DNA from: Thunnus maccoyii | Lineage: Eukaryota; Chordata; Actinopteri; Scombriformes; Scombridae | Assembly (NCBI RefSeq): GCF_910596095.1 | Contig: NC_056543.1 | Coordinates: 20,772,042 to 20,836,041 of the forward strand | Length of the DNA stretch: 64,000 nucleotides | Reading direction: 5' to 3' | Shown here: piece by piece, positions 12,001 to 23,871 of the stretch | Layout: each line of letters begins with the position of its first letter | How positions within the stretch are numbered: position 1 is the stretch's first letter | Program-made: the position numbers and the translations under genes | The notes under the pieces: model-generated | Told to the model about the DNA's origin: nothing | What the model saw: only the letters and a program-made list of their open reading frames with translations | The model's database searches: none

Positions 12001-12957
12001 GCAGGTATTTAACGGTTAATTTTTAGGACATTTTTCTGTCAGAAAATTTGACAAACTCCAGGGAATTTGTATAAAATTAAAGACCTGTAGAATTAAGTGT
12101 TACCATAGCTGTTTTCCACAAGATCAGAGGACAAACAGTCCATTGGAGGAGTCTTCCTGATGAATTTAAGAACTAACTTCTTTTTGATAGCTTATAACTG
12201 CTTTATAAATCATTAATAAAGCCATTAGTTACAACCTTTAAACCCCTTTGAAGGGTGTCTTGTCAGAAAGTGATACCAAAACAATTTAGCGCTTCAAGGA
12301 CAGCAAATCTAGGGTAATCCAGCAATGTAGTAATATATGTTTTTAAAAGTTTACTTTTTTATGTTTTCCCAAATTGCGATTCCCCTGCCCTGCCTCCTTA
12401 GCTCACCTTTGACCGAGCGAACAGAAAACCCGTAGCCTGACGTGGACTTGACCAAGTAGCAGAGTTTGGGTTTTGGTGCCTGTTTGGCCACACCATTGGC
12501 AACTGGTGTGTTGTGAGGGTTAGACAGGTTTACTCCCTCTGATTTCGCTTGCTTGTAGGAAGCTTCATCCAAGATGTGGAAGGCGACGGTTGCCCCGCTG
12601 TTTCTCACCAGGTCCACCACCTATCCCAGGGGAACACATACAGTTGCTGAAGGGTTACAAGAAAGATGCAGGTCACAGCATAATACCATCAGTCTTAAGA
12701 GTTATTATTGATTTGATGAATGCACTGCAATAAGTCCACATCCTGCTTACCTCTGAATGGGACAGTCCATCAACAAATGCTCCATTAACTCGTAGGATGC
12801 GGTCTCCATCTTTCATGCCAGCCAGTTCAGCTGGACCTCCCATTTCCAGGCAGCGGATCAGGTGACCATCCTCTCCATGCTCCACCCTCAAGTAGAAGCC
12901 ATATGTCTGACCCGGCCTCTTGGTTAGAGAAATCACCTTGGGCTTGTACCCAGCCAT
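9005..12957 (-). CDS. pdzk1: PDZ domain-containing scaffold PDZK1 (NHERF3), 7 coding exons, 517 aa
   Basis: Scaffold that clusters transporters and receptors such as SR-BI, CFTR and SLC family carriers at apical membranes. Coding exons in gene order: 12957-12751, 12620-12407, 11539-11207, 11116-10920, 10835-10611, 10527-10204, 9058-9005. The total is 517 codons plus TGA (human PDZK1 has 519). Four PDZ domains lie near residues 7-87, 120-200, 228-310 and 362-443, each with its carboxylate-binding loop: TYGF in PDZ1 and GYGF in PDZ2-4. [25 protein letters not shown] and VNGVNVE match NHERF3 closely. The intron 11117-11206 uses a GC donor. The ATG at 12957 follows an acceptor at 12961, so there is an upstream noncoding exon. 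The tail ends QDTIDERL, unlike the mammalian DTEM class I ligand. Neighbour gpr89 is convergent. Confidence 0.95.
9210..10165. repeat. Percomorph interspersed repeat in the last pdzk1 intron
   Basis: The last intron (9059-10203) is largely filled by sequence I recognise as a high-copy fish repeat. It has the TAGCATGCTAACATTTGCTA block near 9374, lines like CATGGCAATCCATCCAATAG near 9500 and a second related end near 10090-10165. Class is uncertain; assignment is from memory of other fish loci. Confidence 0.55.
11947..12105. mobile_element. Short MITE-like element with about 46-bp inverted ends
   Basis: A 159-bp segment in the pdzk1 intron 11540-12406. It begins TGGTAAC and ends GTTACCA, with imperfect inverted ends of about 46 bp sharing TTTAATTTTATACAAATT. 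Six-base flanks cagctg and tagctg differ at one base and may be a worn target duplication. It resembles the abundant non-autonomous fish DNA elements that begin GGTAACA. A related fragment may follow at 12180-12230. Confidence 0.55.
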
Positions 12958-12960
12958 GTC

Positions 12961-14358
12961 CTGTCATGGAGGAGAGGGTAAATAATGTACACACACAATC
13001 ACAAGTTTTATCTTCTAATGTCCTTTAAGAAATGCGATGAATCCTTTGGCATTTTTGACTGTAGGGAACACAATTTGCTGTTTATAGTCATTACATTTAC
13101 CTCTAAAAGTTGTCAAATTCATATCAACACAGACATACAGTACATAGAAAAAAACCCTAGAGTCCTAGAAGTCTTGACCATGGCACAAGTGAAAGAAATA
13201 AGTGCTATGTTTTTCATTATGTTCATGTAATGCTCCAGTAAAGGATGGCTGCAGCTACTGAATTTATTTATTTATTTATAACCCCCCTCCTTTTTCCTGT
13301 CACCACTGTCACCCTCCAGCACAAACATTCATTTAATAGCAAATAACCCTGAACCTGAATAAGTCATAGAAGTGCTGATAGCTTCAGATGCCAAGTTAAT
13401 CTTCCCTGTCAGCTCTCCAGTTAATGGTTAATAGCAAGGCACAACTGAACGTGGTGACGACTTGACTTTAAACGACATCCTGAACTTTGAATGTCTCTGT
13501 AAACGTCTTATAGACTGTTAAGGAGGTGTGTGTAAGGACAGGTGTGTTTATGTGCGCTGATGTGTATGTACGAAAAGGGAATAACAGCAAAGGCAGAAAA
13601 TATTGTAATCCACTTCGACCTTTAAAAATTTAGAAAAATTCTGTTTGTAATGTTATATGTAAGATGTTCATCATGACAAATGTTTCACCGCTGCAACAGT
13701 ACTTTTTACTGACAAAATTTTTAGTCAGTGATGTAAAAGAGTTACCACAAGTTTATTAACATAGACTGGTCAAAATGACCCAGCAAACATCTGAATAAGA
13801 TCCAAACACTTAAAGGAATTTATGTTTAGGAGTGAGTGTGCAGTCATTAGTTTTTCATTGATGCTGTATTCCAACAGCTTTGCGTTCTCATGTGATGTGT
13901 GTATAATGACGTTCTATCTTTTACAAGAGAACAGTTCATGCTATTTTATCAAACGTTGAATATTTTGCAACTCGAGGTTAAAAAAAACAAGGTATCTTGT
14001 AATACCGCCGAAAAGTAAAGTTCTTTGGAGGGTTTGAACTGCACTCACAAATGTGAATTTGTACATGTCCCCAACAGCGGGTACTGCAGAGATTAAGAGG
14101 TTAGTAGATCCAGTATCAAAATTACAATACACTTGAGATAATGTAAACACACTTAAAACTATCGAGTAATTTTTCGAAAATGGCAAACATTAGAAGAAGG
14201 TCTGTAAAAAATTCCTCTCCTTCAGGTTCATCTTGTAACATCTTGTGGAGGTTCTGACCCCAACCGTTGCTGTATGCAATGCTGGACATTTCTTTCATTT
14301 GGACAGGCTCTATATGATATATAATTATATCATATGAAATCATTGAAATCAAACTCAC
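12961..14358 (-). other. pdzk1 5' intron, nothing recognised
   Basis: AT-rich intron between the putative noncoding first exon and the ATG exon. Contains a TTTATTTATTTATTTATA tract near 13262 and chance reading frames only. Confidence 0.4.
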
Positions 14359-14510
14359 CAGCTCGTCTCTGCTTGGTGTCCTGGTCCAAAGAGCTCACCT
14401 GTCACTGCTTAGCTGATATATCTTGTATCTTCAACCTGTCCTTCTCCTCCTCACTCCCTCCCCCTTCCCCCTCGCCCTCTCCCTGTCTCTGAGGGGACTT
14501 TGACAGGCCA
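14359..14510 (-). promoter_or_regulatory. Putative pdzk1 noncoding first exon and promoter
   Basis: On the minus strand a donor (GAGCTG then GTGAGT) ends an exon-like segment at 14359; a second donor-like GACAG/GTGAGC is at 14401. Upstream lies a polypyrimidine block on the plus strand (14440-14490) and then GGGACTTTG at 14494-14502. Its reverse complement CAAAGTCCC is close to the HNF4 consensus, followed by CCAAAGGTGA. HNF4/PPAR-type control would suit a liver, gut and kidney gene, but this is inference. Confidence 0.35.
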
Positions 14511-14519
14511 AAGGTGAGC

Positions 14520-15700
14520 CTAAAGGCTGAGTTATTTAACTATGGCTCGTGTTAAGAATGACTCAAGAGAACATGTGCGGTCTGTCCTCTGAAGAGAAGA
14601 TGAAGCAGTGATCTGTTGGGTGGTCAAAGGTACATGACGCAGGTGGCAATCAGCAATGTCAGGAATCATTACAGTACATCCACAATACAGTCAAAACTAC
14701 ATCAAGGGAAATACATATTGTGCATACTCATTTGCATAAATCACATTAGTATTCAACATTTTGATTATTTATGGAAAGAAAATTTACTTAAAGCTCTCTA
14801 TAAAGAGGAAAAAGTATCTTTTGGGTGTTGATGGTGAAAAAAACTGTCTTAACCATTTTGTTGAGATGTTTTTAAATGTACACACCTTGGGAATATTTGG
14901 CACCTGTTTAAATTAAGTTGCCTGTTTATAGTTTATTATTTGTTTATTATGCTGTAGTTTCTAATGCAATTGAATTGTATTGCTTTATACTGTATGTTTC
15001 AGCTCACTACCTCATTAGATCTTTATTACAGTATTTGCAGCAAGATATAAACAATTAATACACGTACAACAACCATAACACAACAACAAAAGGAATAAAA
15101 ACAGATTTAAAAAAAAACTGTGGTTTTTACTCTGCATGGAAGTCTGCTCGAAAAACCTGCTACTTAATGGACAAATTTTATTTTTTACAACATCATCTGT
15201 AAAGTTTACAAATTGCAGAGTTAGTTTATGTGTAGTTTAGTCTACCAGGTTTATGGCTGCTGTTGTCTGTAACTATGGGAGAGTCCCTTGGTTATAAAAG
15301 GCTTATTATGATACTGCTGTCCTTGGTATGGGACAAAGGTGACGAAAACTCAAGCAAGGCCAAGCAAAACAAATCTGCAAACAGTAAAGGTTGATTCATT
15401 ACTGTGCTCATAGATGCTGATGTCTACAACAAGAGGTTTTTGTAGAGTGACCATGGTTAATAATTCTGCTCTGAATTCAGTTATCTTTAGTTTCAAACCG
15501 CCTCCATGGAGACTGTAATTACCAGTTAGGAGAAAACCATTAATTGATCCAGTGATAGTGTGGTACACTCAATCATCAGCAATCATTTGATAACAATGGT
15601 TTTGACCCTAAAAGAGGTCAGTCAATTCAATTGGTGCGTTGTCAAACATGATGCTGCCATCTACTGTTGTTCTGAAGATGATCACTGGACAGTCTCACAC
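14520..15700. other. Intergenic, no gene recognised
   Basis: AT-rich spacer upstream of pdzk1. Short frames at 14616-14831 and 15350-15568 lack splice context or homology. Nothing else supported. Confidence 0.45.
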
Positions 15701-15710
15701 AGTGCAGCCA

Positions 15711-15845
15711 GGGTTGGAAAATATCTATCTTGACAGAGTGTGGAAGTGCTCACCTCTTACATAAGTGAAAGCATGTATATCACAATGTAAAAATGCTCTA
15801 TTACAAGTGGAAGTCCTGTATTTAAAATTGCACATGATTACAATA
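15711..15845. repeat. Fragment of a fish DNA-element family
   Basis: Begins GGGTTGGAAA and reads through phrases typical of the family (CTCACCTCTTACATAAGTGA, TGTAAAAATGCTCTATTACA, AGTCCTGTATTTAAAAT). A second copy of the same family is at 33345-33714. Class assigned from memory. Confidence 0.5.
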
Positions 15846-15849
15846 AATA

Positions 15850-16373
15850 AATAAATAAGGGGCCGTATTGTACTTTGGTATCAAACATAAATTACTCATT
15901 CTGAACCTCTGAACCTTTCAGAGTGTTAATTATTGATGTACTAACGTGTAAAGTAAGCAGTATGTTCTGTTGTTGGTGGAGTCTGACATTACTGAGTAAT
16001 GTCGTAATATTGGTTAGGCATTATCCTCATATCTCCAATTTTGGGGATCAGTTGATGAATCACAAGCTCCTTCACAGGTTGAAATCAATCTGTAACCACA
16101 AACTTTCTAAAACTCTCAAAGCTCTTCATGTGAATAGTGCATCGCCATCAAGCTGTTTTTCTTAATTCCTGAAAAGTTGACATGTTGGAGATGATCATTC
16201 TTTTTTCCCACTCTTTTTGGCCTTTTTCAGCACTTTACTGTAAGTCTGTTTTCACATAGCACTTAGGAGAAAAACATAAGGGTGCAGGACTGTGCTGCAA
16301 ATTAGGAACAACAATAGCAAATGGAAAAATTTGTGCAGGTTTGGGGGCGTCAGTCTCACTGCTTATACACACA

Positions 16374-16412
<39 letters not shown>

Positions 16413-19075
16413 CACTGGTCTGGAGCAATGTTTGACCAATCGATCCCAGGTCCAGGAGCCACAAGCAGAGGGGAGATGAAGTGAGTGGAAGGAGACAGAA
16501 ATCCTCTTCAGCTTGGCTTAGCACTGATGCGTTCACTATCCATTGCCTTCAGTCATCACTTTGTGTTTGCCAGAAAAAAAACATAGCTGAATGTATTTCC
16601 GTGATGCTGACTGCCTAGATTGATGAAACCTCCAGTTGTTTGTTTGATCTGAAACATAATCTTAGTGGTGTTTATGATAACGGCAGAAAAGTATGCATAT
16701 ACCATAGCAGCAGAAGATACAGATGTGAGCTGTAAAGTGCCACACCATCAGTAATTATCTCCAACATGCCTTCATCAGCAGTGGAGCATCAGTAATCAAC
16801 ATGTCATGCCATTTTGTGATTACTGATCTCAACAGGGAGCGCTAGTCTCTCTCTTCGTCTTGATTGGCATCCTCACATGGCTTGTTTATCTGGGTTAAGT
16901 GGCTCTACACATGACCTGCCAGAGCCAGCTCATTAGACCAGGAGAAAGATTAGAGGTAGGCCGTAAGAAATAATGGCCCCTGTTTTTCTCTAAGAGTCAT
17001 TTGAGCGTTCAGAGGCCAAGCGGACGGTCCCAGCTCTCCACGGCAATAACACGCCTCAGAAAACAGCGACATTTCAACCTAACAAACAGTGTCTCTGTTG
17101 CTTTGTACTGTACAAACAGGCATGAAACCTGTCCAGGGCAGGCCCATTCCAGGAATATATTACGTCCATGGCACACCTCCAGCTCTATACAAGCAGTATA
17201 TAGTACCACTGTCCAACGTGAATAAAACATATTATCTTGATATTTTAAAACTTTAATATAAAGTTTGATGCTTACTTTATAAAAGCATATTAAACATTTT
17301 TAAGACAAAATTGAATAAATGATAATAAAAATATAGTCAGAATGATCTGTGGATAAATGTCTGAAAATGTGGCTCCACTGAAATAATCAAATCACAACCA
17401 GAACACACTGAACATGAAGCACCTCGATGAACTTACTGGTATTTTTCCTGATCTTCATTGCAAATATTTATACAGTGATTATACAGGTATTCTATGCATG
17501 TTTGCTCTTTCGCAAAACAATGAAGCACACTGACATCCATCAGTGCTGATGTGTCTTCGGACAACACAGGAGCACAGCGAGGTCGAGGCACTGAAACTGT
17601 AATTATACTGGCAGTGGTAGTTGTAGTCAGAGCTTACTACTGTTAATGTCCTCATGGCCACAGTACTGGAAGTACATAAGTATAACAAAATGTGTATAAC
17701 AAGCAATTATAGTTAATGAAAATAAAACAATTACTCAATCAGACAGGGATAATTCTCCTCCTGAAGCTTTCCTATACAGTAGCACCACTAAGTCCTTTAA
17801 TTTAAATAACAAAACAAGGCCTTAGTGCTTTCCAAAATGACCCATATGAGCATTTTCTGAGATTGTTCGTCAATGTCTTTCACAATGCATATGACTGTTA
17901 AATTACATATATTTGTATCTATATACAGGCCTATATTGTCTTCTTTAACTTTAGGCAACTGAAACTACTAGTTAGGGAATGATTGTGGTCGTGGTTAAAA
18001 GGAAACAAGCCTGACCGTTGGTAGGAAATGGATGGGAACAATAGTTTCTCTGCTCTTGCAGCATGCTGTTGCTCTATAGCTCAGACAGAGGGTCCCACAT
18101 CATCCATCCATGAATGTTGCTGAGTGAGCAAATAAGTTAAGTGACCACAGATATCAATTTTACAATCCCAGCTGGAGGATGGAAGGTACGGGAAGACACA
18201 GAACCAGTATGTGGAAGATCCTTTACATTTCATAATAGGTTTCAGTTAGTGTCTTCAGGAGGAGGGTTGATAGCCTAAAGATGGTAATTATGATGATGAT
18301 CATGATATGATGAGGAATTGTATCAAGTCACCTTCACAGACTGTAGATTTACAGATTCCCACCAGGTTCACGCTCTATAATTACACAGGAATGAGACATG
18401 AATGTAATATTTCTAATTTAATGCTGATCCTTCAACCACCTGCCAAAGACAGGGAGGTGCGCTCACACACCACATGAGGGCGGCGGTGCGCATGTTAAAC
18501 CACCACAGGCGCTTTTATCATTAGGGGCATCAAGTTATTAAAGCATTGGTAAGGTGGCACCTGATTTCATTTGCAAACAAAGCTGTCATAGTCTTTCACC
18601 TATAAGGCCTGCAGCTTTTCTTCCAAACAGGAGCACAGACTGAAGAAAGCTAAATGATGATTAGAGCATGAACATACTGCACCATATTTTCTCTCACTGT
18701 ACTCAAACCTTGTGTCTGATTTCTCTCTGGTCTTGTTCATACAAGTTTTCAAAACGAATCGTACCCACTATTGTAGTGATACAGTTAATCTATCACAAAT
18801 GATAGTTCATTTGGAATTGGATAACAGATGGTGGTGATGTTGTCACTCAAAAGAGCAGGGCAAGTAATTATTGTTATCCGTAACTAACACTGTTACTGAC
18901 TGCTTCTAGCACACTGAAATCATTACTTTTGAGTTACAATCCCCTATTAAGAAAATAACCTCTACTTATGAATTATTTGAACGATTATGCTAATTTTCGT
19001 TTAAGTGCGCATTCTCTATTTTCACATTATTTGATCTTATTTTATCATTATTATTAGCAAGTGAGTTTTATTTTC
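15850..19075. other. Intergenic upstream of the CCK receptor, no gene recognised
   Basis: Contains an (AC)n microsatellite at about 16375-16408. The 16740-17230 segment is less AT-rich and open on both strands for about 73 codons, which could mark a conserved noncoding element, but no gene or repeat is recognised. Confidence 0.4.
16375..16408. repeat. (AC)n microsatellite
   Basis: About 17 uninterrupted AC units, directly visible. Confidence 0.95.
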
Positions 19076-19079
19076 CATC

Positions 19080-19215
19080 TTATGTACATCTTTTTTTCAT
19101 GTGAAGCACTTAATGCATGTTATTTTTTTTGTTGTTAAGACCCTTGAGCTACACTTTTTACATGAAAGGTGCCATACAAATAGTTATTATCATCATCATT
19201 ATTATTATAATTAAT
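19080..19215 (+). repeat. SINE-like 3' tail with ATT-rich end
   Basis: AAAGGTGCCATACAAATAG followed by a run of ATC/ATT triplets matches the shared 3' tail of many fish SINEs/LINEs (usual form AAAGGTGCTATACAAATAAAG plus short tandem repeats). Confidence 0.45.
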
Positions 19216-19517
19216 TATGTTATGGTTGGACAATCCTTAAAAATCAGCATATCAGGTAAAAACAAACAAAAAACATACAAAAAAAAAAAAAAAATCAAAA
19301 ATCAAATACCCAAAAATCACAAAATCTTGGTTCAAGTAGCCTATCCATGTGTTTCATACTACAGGGAGACTGCGCTGAATGAAAATCTTTTTCATTTTAT
19401 GTTTTTTTTTTTCGAATTTTCTTATCTGAAGAGACAAAATATCTTTTGTGCGTTGGGCGTGTATGAGCTAAAATATTTCGCCCAAAAACAGACCAATGGC
19501 AGACAACTCTCTCGCTG

Positions 19518-19521
<4 letters not shown>

Positions 19522-19600
<79 letters not shown>
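19522..19600. repeat. (CT)n tract upstream of the receptor gene
   Basis: About 79 bp of CT repeat with few interruptions, with a second run of about 15 bp near 19648. It lies 370-450 bp before the receptor start codon and creates long spurious frames on both strands. Confidence 0.95.
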
Positions 19601-19608
<8 letters not shown>

Positions 19609-19669
19609 CCCTATATGACTTCAGTCCTCTGCTCTCTGCGCTCACTCTCTCTCTCTCTCTCTCCATGCA

Positions 19670-19970
19670 GTTCACCTGGCAAAAGCGCAGCAGTGTGCCG
19701 CGCGCCTCCTCTCTCCGGTGCGCACCGATCTTTGAATAAAGCGTGTGATGCCACAGAGAGACACATCTACAGTAAAGGTGACACAATCAACGACAAAAGA
19801 AGCAAACTAATTTTCATTTTGGAAGTTGGGAAGCGTTAAATTGCCTCAGTCGAATGATGGACTATGGATGCAAAGTTCTGTTATTTTACCACTTTAGAGG
19901 CTCAGAATAAAATTGACAGAAGGTCTGATTTGAACTTTTTGTAACCTCAGTGACACCATAAATCAACAAC
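19670..19970 (+). promoter_or_regulatory. CCK receptor promoter/5' UTR with upstream ATGs
   Basis: A CpG-rich patch (19682-19745, including GCCGCGCGCC and GGTGCGCACCGATC) follows the CT tract. Before the main ATG at 19971 there are several upstream ATGs. One frame, 19854-19910, encodes 18 residues and stops; a second, starting at 19864, stops near 19943. If transcribed they could dampen translation. Kozak context of the main ATG (AACAACATGG) is good. Confidence 0.4.
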
Positions 19971-22900
19971 ATGGATCTAAATGAGACATTTACATCGTCC
20001 GAGTGCGTCGGAGCGCAGACTTATGCGTTGCAAAGCGGAGACTTTAACGGGAGCTTGGAGACATCAAACATCACCTGCAGCAACACGTCCACACTCCTCA
20101 TACCTCAGCGTGTGAGACAGAGAGGTGAGCGGCCATTTAATATATTACCCAGAAGTTAATTCAAAGGTGCAACTATGACCTCATTCTGTATGTTGAAGCA
20201 GTTTGTGACGTCTGCTCTTGAAAGGTGCTATTTAAATAAACCTGACTTACTTTATCTCCACCTGCTAAAATACAAATACCCAATTCCTTTTATTTCAGTT
20301 TAATGTTGGTGCCTGTAGGTTAATCAAGATATGTGAACTCTAAACTGAAGTAAACTGATTATTTATGGTTTTCCTCTCTCTGCAAACAACTACTGATAAA
20401 ATAAGAATTTGAATATACTTTGTGATAATATATTACTTTAAAATAAAATGTTCTCTTAATATTCCAGTCATTAATCATAATTAAAGGCTTATACAATGAA
20501 TAACTTTAATGAGGACAATAAACTAAGTGGTTGACACCATTGCAGTATATGTTCATATAGTGCAGATCAGGCTTTAATCATTCACTGGGACATGATCATG
20601 ATGTCCAGATGTATCAGCCTCTCTTGTTAACATAAAGCTGTGTTGTTGTTTTCATTATTTGAATGCAAACAGGGGATTAATCCATAAAAAATAATATCTG
20701 GACTGTGCCATGGTCATACTGCAGCATTCTGCTGATTCTATGTGAAATATCTATTATATTCTATATGCCAAGCATTTCCAAGCACTTTATCCAAATTGAG
20801 AGTCTAAGGATGGAGCGGACCGCATGTGGTGCACTTTGAAAAAGCCTTCTGAGGCAAATGTGTTATTTCCAGCTATATTCATAAAATTGACTTGATCTTG
20901 TGAACAAGAAAGAACATTTAAGTGCGTCATCACTCCATATCCTCCCAGTCGTGTCTCCACATGCTACTTTATCAATCAACACTTGCCATTTTCTTCCACC
21001 TTCATCCTTTAACAGTTTTTTGTCAGTGTATCCGTGTGTTGATGAGGTGTGTGAGGCTGCATGCGTGTAAAAGACTGCAGAGATTGAGCACCTCCATTAT
21101 CACGGTGAGTGTTGACAGAACCAATTCACCATCAACAATTCATACATACTGCATTATATTCTGAATGATTTTAGTCATTCTTTACCTGTCAACATCTATA
21201 CAAGCCCGTGATTAGTAATTTCAAGCACCTTGCAGGCATGAGTATAACCCATTATACTGGGCTAAATTGGTGCTCTGAAAATTACAAGCCACTCAGGACA
21301 AGTACAGATCAAGACCGATGTGTCTCATCTCTGCAGAGAATTGCTGCAGCATATTTAAGTTGGGAGCCTAAAGCAGTTTTATTCTGCACTATTAAGTAAT
21401 ATTAATGGCCCACATGCTGTCTCACTCACAGATTCTTGCTTCTTTCCAATTAGACTCTTTCATGGTGTTACTTCTCTCTATTTAGCATTCCTATTTTATC
21501 TTCTAAAAGGACCACACACCCATCTCCTGAAGAGAAAAATGAGGATGTCTGACCTTATACAGCTGCTGTCACTGTCATTATTCCTTCCTTCACCTCAGAA
21601 ATTACTTCTCCATCGTATTCGCTCATTCGCTCTCATCTCCTCTCCTCTGTCCATCACTTTGACACCCTGTCTTTATGAGGCAGATTGAGTTGTGTTACAG
21701 TCAGATTCTGTCGCACTCATTTTTCTCCAGACCGGGGATTTCAAAGCAATAAGTCACAGACTTCTCACAGTGTACAGGTTGTGGTTCTTACCAAGGGGAT
21801 TTGACAAATTATTTTTTCCTCTCTGGTCGACAGTGAAATTACCTGGGTAATGTTCAGGCCTGTCAGAATATATACTTTGAATGTGCTATGGGTGGCGGAA
21901 AATGAAATTAATTGAAAACAACAAATGTTTAGCGTTTTTTGTTTAAAGGAGAACTCTGCCAATTTCTATACATCAAAAATCATTTTATAAGTCATTAGGA
22001 GTCCTGCTCAGTCTGTGAAAACTGTTGCTTACTGTTGTCTTCTGTAGCTCTGCAGGAGCGTTCTTGAATTGGAATAAATAGCCTATAATCTTGAAGGTTT
22101 CACCAGGCTTGGGCTCTGAAACTACAATTAATTAAATAACAAAAAGCCTGGGTTACAAACTGGTGATGTGGAGTATGAGAGATATGGATGTTTACCAGGC
22201 AGGAAGGGTCAGACACATTATATTAAAATCTTATCTTGTTTGCTTCCCTTTCTTTATGAAAGCGCAGCGCTAAACTGGAGCCCATGTGTTACTAAACATT
22301 TCAGTGTTCACTGCTTTTTGAGATTTATACCATGAATACTGGTGTGACACAGCCACTGAACAGGAACAAACACATCTCAAAGCAAGGAAAAACCTGGTCT
22401 GTATTCAGTGTTTTCACATTGAATGCAGCCTGGGTGTCTTTGATTTGGAACAATAACTTGCAGACTGCAGACAAGTGCTTTACTGCACATGACTTGACAC
22501 CCCTGCTGTAGTGTTGATGTTGGTTGAAGTAGCTTTACAGGATGCCAGTCACACCTTGTTTACTGCAAGTAAGTGAGAATATATTTCTAGAGTCAATAAA
22601 GACTGTGTATGAGTTATCTAAGATGCTGGCTGATTGCAGTGCAATTCATCATACAACAATAGGTGGTCATTACTTTGGAGATGATAACGACAACAACAAA
22701 AAGGGGGGTTATTAGTCACTTACACGCGGCTGACTTTCCTGTCGAAAACATTTCGACAAAAAAAACCCTCCTCTGCTTTTCATTTTCCCACCACTTGTCT
22801 CAGGTCTCCACCTCACCTATTTGTGGATATTTCACTATCTCCATCGCTCACACCCTCTCATCTCACTCTGCCTTTTGAGAGCCGAGGTGTTTAATACATG

Positions 22901-23791
22901 CCTGTGTGCGCCAAGCAACCAGCATGTTGTTCTGTATTCCGACCGGCGTGACCAGGGGCCCCCGCGGATCGTGCGTTGTAGCCTGTCAACAGAAAGCAGT
23001 TTCCTTCAGTGCCTCCATCAAATGTTCTGGGGTGCAGTTGGCTTAGTGGCAAGGTTTAGATGACATTTACCATACTGGATTAGCCACTGGCTGTGACATT
23101 TACCAATACATCAGTCTTTCAGGAGCAGAAACTGCTTTTCCCTGATAGGTGCAGTGACACCAGGGCCAACCGGGATGGGAAGTGACACACGCTGCATATG
23201 TATGAGACAGAGAAAGGGGGAGAGTAATTCATACTCAGTATGATGTCTGATTTACTGAATGAGAAAAACAGATGAAACCTTAAATATTCATGGATGGAAT
23301 ATGAACCTCATTATACCATTTCACTTCTTATTAATGATCGCCTCTGCCACTGCAGTTAACTTTTCACTTGATTCATTTTAACGTTGTTGTTGACAGTGAA
23401 TTTGTTGCCCAGTCTTTCACACCCAAGTCTTTAATTGTGGGTGATATAATAGCAATAATGCATTACAGCTGATGTCACACAAGAGGACGAAAAGTTTTAA
23501 TGGAGTTTGCATTTGCATATTTGAAGTGCACTGTGTAAAATGTATAACATGCATTACACAACATCCTGTATGTATGTGACATATCCAAATATAGACACAT
23601 TACTGAGATAGTATGTATGGACTCTAATAAGATACAAATGGTATATAAACTGAACAAGTAATGGTTTGTCTTTTGATTTGTCTGACCTGTCAAAATGATT
23701 TCACATAATAACAAACAGAAAACCTCTGGAAGATGCAACAAGGGCATTTTATCCTATAACATGCTCACAGTGCGTCTGTCTGTAAACAGAG

Positions 23792-23871
<80 letters not shown>

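Noticed and set aside
19117..19839. 240-codon plus-strand frame, and a 129-codon minus frame at 19397-19786
   Set aside because: Produced by the CT repeat (Ser-Leu or Arg-Glu runs) with poly(A)/poly(T) flanks; no domain, lies in the receptor promoter region.
23794..23867. Regularly repeated units considered as a CRISPR or satellite array
   Set aside because: It is a plain AC dinucleotide tract without spacers, in a vertebrate genome.
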